Source: an uncultured Lachnospiraceae bacterium
GTDB taxonomy: Bacteria > Bacillota > Clostridia > Lachnospirales > Lachnospiraceae
Direction of reading: 5' to 3'
NCBI GenBank assembly: GCA_947305245.1
Contig: CAMZDG010000018.1
Location: forward strand, 1 to 64,000
DNA length: 64,000 nucleotides
Numbering within the stretch: the stretch's first letter is position 1; each line of letters starts with the position of its first letter. A program made the translations under genes and the position numbers. The notes under the pieces are model-generated. The model saw only the letters and a program-made list of their open reading frames with translations, did not search any database and was not told the origin of the DNA. Shown here one piece after another: positions 60,722-64,000 of this stretch.

Positions 60722-62296
60722 ATGTCTTACACGGCGCTGTACCGAAAATTCCGGCCGGCTTCCTTTGCGGAGGTCAAGGGTCAGGACCATATTGTGACGA
60801 CCCTGAAGAACCAGTTGAAGGCGGGAAGGATCGGTCATGCGTATCTCTTTACGGGGACCAGGGGAACGGGTAAGACCTCGGTCGCAAAAATCTTTGCGAA
60901 GACGGTCAACTGTGAGCATCCCACGGAGGACGGGCCCTGCGGGGAGTGCCGGATCTGTAAGGCCATCGCGGCCGGAGCCAGCATGAACGTGATCGAGATC
61001 GACGCGGCTTCGAACAATGGCGTGGACAACATCCGCGAGATCGTGGATGAGGTGTCCTACTCTCCGGCGGAAGGAAAATATAAGGTTTATATCATCGATG
61101 AGGTCCACATGCTCTCCATCGGCGCGTTCAACGCGCTCCTAAAGACCTTGGAGGAGCCGCCGGCTTACGTGATCTTTATTCTGGCGACCACGGAGGTGCA
61201 TAAGCTCCCGATCACGATCCTTTCGAGATGCCAGCGCTATGATTTCAAGCGCATTTCCATCGAGACCATTGCGGATCGGATGAAGGAGCTGGTGGACAAG
61301 GAGAGCGTCAAGGTGGAGGACAGGGCGCTCCGCTATATCGCGAAGATGGCGGACGGCTCCATGCGTGACGCGTTGAGTCTTTTGGATCAGTGCATCGCGT
61401 TCCATCTGGGGAATGAGCTGACGTATGACATGGCGCTGGACGTGCTTGGCGCCGTGGACACGGGCGTGTTCAGTGAGCTCCTTCGAAACGTTTTGGACCG
61501 CAATGTCCTGGGATGCATTTCCCTGTTGGAAGACATTGTGATGCAGGGGCGCGAGCTCACGCAGTTTGTGACGGACTTTACCTGGTATTTAAGGAATTTG
61601 ATGTTGGTGCAGGTTTCGGATGAACTGGAGGACGTGATCGACGTCTCTTCAGAGCATTTGGCCAGACTGAAGGAAGAGGCGGCAAGCCTTAGCTTCGATC
61701 AGGTCAGCCGGTACATCCGCATCTTTTCGGAGCTGGCGGGGCAGATCAAATATGCTTCGCAGAAGCGCATTTTAGTGGAGATCGCGCTGATCAAGCTCTG
61801 CAAGCCTGAGATGGAGACCTCGAACGAAGCCGTGCTGGACCGGATCCGGCAGGTGGAAGAGAGAGTGGAGGCAGCGGAGCAGGGAGCCTTCGCAAAGGTG
61901 GTCGTTGCAGCTCCCGCGCAGGCCGGCAATGCGCCGAGCGTTGCTCCTCGGCCGAAGCTGGAAAAGGCAGTGCCGGAGGAGATCCAGAACATTGTCAGGA
62001 ACTGGCTTGGCATCGTGAGCGAGACGGAGAATCCGGAGAAGTACTATCTGAAGAACGCCAAGCTCAGCTTGGGGCAGGAGAATCAGCTGATCGTTGCCCT
62101 GGAGGATGACGTCAAATATGATCAATATACGCGGGATCCCGGGAACGTGGAGCGACTTACGCAGCTTCTCGAGGAATTCTGCGGGAAGTCCGTTCAGGTG
62201 ATCCTGGACAAGTACGAAAATAAAGAAGATTTTGACAGCCGTTTTGTGGATCTGACAAAGACGATCCAAATGGACATAGAGGAAGAGGAGGAATAA
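60722..62296 (+). CDS. dnaX: DNA polymerase III gamma/tau subunit
   Basis: A 524-residue clamp-loader ATPase: Walker A FTGTRGTGKTS (44-53), Zn-binding C64, C73, C76, C79, Walker B 'VYIIDEVHML', SRC motif 'LSRCQRYDF', then domain III and a tau-like tail rich in Glu. Ordered with ybaB and recR, the common Firmicute arrangement. Confidence 0.97.
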   Translation: MSYTALYRKFRPASFAEVKGQDHIVTTLKNQLKAGRIGHAYLFTGTRGTGKTSVAKIFAKTVNCEHPTEDGPCGECRICKAIAAGASMNVIEIDAASNNGVDNIREIVDEVSYSPAEGKYKVYIIDEVHMLSIGAFNALLKTLEEPPAYVIFILATTEVHKLPITILSRCQRYDFKRISIETIADRMKELVDKESVKVEDRALRYIAKMADGSMRDALSLLDQCIAFHLGNELTYDMALDVLGAVDTGVFSELLRNVLDRNVLGCISLLEDIVMQGRELTQFVTDFTWYLRNLMLVQVSDELEDVIDVSSEHLARLKEEAASLSFDQVSRYIRIFSELAGQIKYASQKRILVEIALIKLCKPEMETSNEAVLDRIRQVEERVEAAEQGAFAKVVVAAPAQAGNAPSVAPRPKLEKAVPEEIQNIVRNWLGIVSETENPEKYYLKNAKLSLGQENQLIVALEDDVKYDQYTRDPGNVERLTQLLEEFCGKSVQVILDKYENKEDFDSRFVDLTKTIQMDIEEEEE

Positions 62297-62299
62297 AAA

Positions 62300-62656
62300 A
62301 TGGCTAAGCGCGGAGGTTTTCCCGGAGGCGGAATGATGCCCGGAAGCATGAACAATCTGATGAAGCAGGCACAGCGCATGCAGCGTCAGATGGAGGAAGG
62401 GCAGAAGGAGTTAGAGACGAAGGAGTTTACCGCTTCGACGGGCGGCGGCGCCGTTACGGCAACGGTGAACGGAAAGAAGGAGCTGCTCTCCATTAAGTTA
62501 TTGGAGGACATTGTGGATCCCGAGGACATTGAGACATTGCAGGATTCCATCGTGGCAGCAGTCAATGAGGCCATCAAGCAGGCAGAGGCTGCAAACGACG
62601 AGCTGATGGGCAAGATGACAGGCGGCTTCGGCGGTTTGGGAGGATTGCCCTTCTAA
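62300..62656 (+). CDS. YbaB/EbfC family nucleoid-associated protein
   Basis: A 118-residue protein with a Gly/Met-rich N-terminus (GGFPGGGMMPGSMNNLMKQA), the coiled helix and 'GGGAVTATVNGKKELLSIKL', ending in a Gly-rich tail. It binds DNA as a dimer. Its TAA shares one base with the recR start. Confidence 0.96.
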   Translation: MAKRGGFPGGGMMPGSMNNLMKQAQRMQRQMEEGQKELETKEFTASTGGGAVTATVNGKKELLSIKLLEDIVDPEDIETLQDSIVAAVNEAIKQAEAANDELMGKMTGGFGGLGGLPF

Positions 62657-63252
62657 TGAATCTTTATAGCGGACACATCAACAAATTGATCGAAGAATTG
62701 GCTTCCTTGCCCGGCATTGGAAATAAGTCGGCGCAGAACCTTGCCTTCCATCTCATTAACATGCCGCAGGACAAGGTGAATCGTCTGGCGAACGTGATGA
62801 TGGAGACCAGGGCGAAGGTATGCTATTGCAAGGAGTGCTGTACCCTGACGGACAAGGAGATCTGTCCCGTCTGCGCCAATGAGAGGCGCAACCATAAGAT
62901 CATTATGGTGGTGGAGGATCCCAGGGACATGGCGGCCTATGAGAAGACGGGGAAGTTTGAGGGCGTATATCACGTGCTGCACGGCGCGATCTCGCCCATG
63001 CTGGGCATTGGTCCGCAGGAAATCCGCCTGAAAGAGCTTCTCGAGAGGCTGAAAGGGGACGTGGAGGAAGTGATCATAGCCACGAACTCTAATCTGGAGG
63101 GCGAATCCACGGCCATGTACGTGAGCAAGCTGATCAAGCCTACGGGGATCAAGGTGACGAGGATCGCCACGGGCGTTCCGGTGGGCGGAGATCTGGAGTA
63201 CATTGACGAAGTGACCCTGACGAGGGCATTGGACGGCAGGGTGGAGCTTTAA
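62656..63252 (+). CDS. recR: Recombination protein RecR
   Basis: A 198-residue repair protein: N-terminal helix-hairpin-helix (LASLPGIGNKSAQNLAFHL), zinc finger CYCKECCTLTDKEICPVC (56-73), Toprim domain with 'IMVVEDPRDMAAYEKTG' and Walker-like C-terminus 'GVPVGGDLEYIDEVTLTRAL'. Acts with RecF/RecO in gap repair. Confidence 0.97.
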   Translation: MNLYSGHINKLIEELASLPGIGNKSAQNLAFHLINMPQDKVNRLANVMMETRAKVCYCKECCTLTDKEICPVCANERRNHKIIMVVEDPRDMAAYEKTGKFEGVYHVLHGAISPMLGIGPQEIRLKELLERLKGDVEEVIIATNSNLEGESTAMYVSKLIKPTGIKVTRIATGVPVGGDLEYIDEVTLTRALDGRVEL

Positions 63253-63304
63253 GTTTCAAAGGCAATCCGAGGGATTGCGTGATGATAAGGAGGAAGGTAA
63301 GAAA

Positions 63305-64000
63305 ATGGCGGTAGAGGTACAAGGTTTTGGGACGGCGAAGGACGGACGTGAGATCAAGCTGTATACGATCAAGAACAAGAAGGGCATGCAGGCGGCAGTG
63401 ACGAACATTGGCGCAGTTCTGGTAAAGCTTCTGGTTCCTGACGCAAAGGGGACGTTGGATGATCTGGTGCTGGGATTCGATCACGGCGAGGATTATTATC
63501 AGAACGGAAGCTTTTTCGGTGCCGTGGTTGGCCCGAACGCGAACCGCATCGGCGGCGCAAGCTTTGAGATCGACGGCGTGAAGTATCAGCTGGCAGTGAA
63601 TGACGGCCCGAACAACCTTCACAGTGATTATGAAAAAGGGTATCATAAGGCAATTTGGGACGCACAGGTTGGCGAGAATAGCGTATGCTTCTCCCTGGAG
63701 GATACGGACGGCAACATGGGCTTCCCCGGAAATAAGAAGGTTCAGATCACCTACACCCTGGACGAGAATAACGGCCTTGAACTTCATTATCATGCTTCGA
63801 GCGATAAGAAGACGGTCTTAAATCTGACCAATCACACCTATTTCAATCTGGACGGACATATGTCCGGAAGCATTGAGGGACATGAGCTGACGCTGAACTG
63901 CTCCAAGTATACGCCCGTGGTGCCGGGGGCGATCCCTACCGGCGAGCAGGCGCCCGTGGCAGGCACCTTTATGGACTTTACGCAGCCGAAGGTGATCGGC
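63305..64000 (+). CDS. galM: Aldose 1-epimerase, 3' end cut by the window
   Basis: An open frame of 232 codons runs off the right edge without a stop. It encodes the galactose mutarotase fold: 'LDDLVLGFDHGEDYYQNGSF', 'FGAVVGPNANRIGGASFEIDG', 'NDGPNNLHSD' and catalytic-His region 'TVLNLTNHTYFNLDGH'. It interconverts sugar anomers. AAGGAGGAAGG precedes ATG 63305. The C-terminal third with the catalytic Glu is outside the window. Confidence 0.93.
   Translation, partial: MAVEVQGFGTAKDGREIKLYTIKNKKGMQAAVTNIGAVLVKLLVPDAKGTLDDLVLGFDHGEDYYQNGSFFGAVVGPNANRIGGASFEIDGVKYQLAVNDGPNNLHSDYEKGYHKAIWDAQVGENSVCFSLEDTDGNMGFPGNKKVQITYTLDENNGLELHYHASSDKKTVLNLTNHTYFNLDGHMSGSIEGHELTLNCSKYTPVVPGAIPTGEQAPVAGTFMDFTQPKVIG

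Overview
The window reads as chromosomal DNA of a spore-forming anaerobic Firmicute, most like the Lachnospiraceae/Clostridia. Support: dense co-oriented operons with strong AAGGAGG ribosome sites, a GerA/SpoVAF-type germination protein, FeoA/FeoB with a Cys-rich companion, LuxS plus MTA/SAH nucleosidase, TTGACA/TATAAT promoters with 16-17 bp spacers, and many small lipoproteins. I cannot name genus or species. Most genes are ordinary core or family-level genes; the interest lies in regulation and in a few accessory loci.

Layout. 0-6.2 kb: a 5'-cut hypothetical gene, then an ABC transporter / HExxH protein / response regulator / histidine kinase operon whose promoter carries four 11-bp direct repeats. 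6.4-8.2 kb: HD-domain protein and a rhodanese-PP-loop tRNA thiolase. 8.26-14.1 kb: a sulfur operon (metNIQ-type transporter, acetyltransferase, a lone C-terminal GST-like domain, a full glutathionyl-hydroquinone reductase, cysteine synthase) preceded by a promoter, a 36-codon leader peptide with a Cys-Cys-Cys run, and an intrinsic terminator, i.e. a likely cysteine attenuator. 14.1-15.65 kb: a gene-free island of several unrelated tandem-repeat families. 15.7-17.06 kb: PadR regulator with palindromic operator, a DUF998 membrane protein and a gene fragment.

17.07-29.03 kb is an iron/metal island: ZIP transporter, HMA protein, FeoA plus a truncated FeoB, methyltransferase, enolase, DtxR-family regulator, FeoA-FeoA-FeoB-Cys-rich protein, a short Fur-like protein and an exporter-fold ABC pair whose second half has an in-frame amber codon. 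Repeated GTTAG-N6-CTAAC palindromes sit at five promoters or leaders here (ZIP, small feoA, enolase, feo, ABC pair) and tie them into one probable DtxR-family regulon. 29.04-32.3 kb: a yybP-ykoY (Mn2+) type riboswitch and terminator ahead of a MacB/FtsX-type ABC transporter.

32.3-37.3 kb: membrane proteins (VanZ, DUF6056-like), YitT, a GAF-GGDEF protein. 37.3-40.4 kb: the most unusual locus. A promoter reads a small unknown gene, then a 135-nt region closed by a perfect 15-bp stem with internal hairpins, then a YSDD reverse transcriptase, then a PTS EIIC-only membrane protein overlapping the RT by 4 bp. I regard this RNA-RT-EIIC cassette as the best candidate for an undescribed system. 40.4-64 kb: CPBP protease, amidase, GerA protein, SLC13-like permease, polysaccharide deacetylase, YwlG, orphan cytosine methyltransferase, MurG, TSCPD protein, glucose-6-phosphate isomerase, hydroxyacid dehydrogenase, GtrA, MtnN/LuxS, DUF3048 lipoprotein, a LacI-sensor GGDEF protein right behind tRNA-Ser(CGA), DUF975, phosphofructokinase, dnaX-ybaB-recR and a 3'-cut aldose 1-epimerase.
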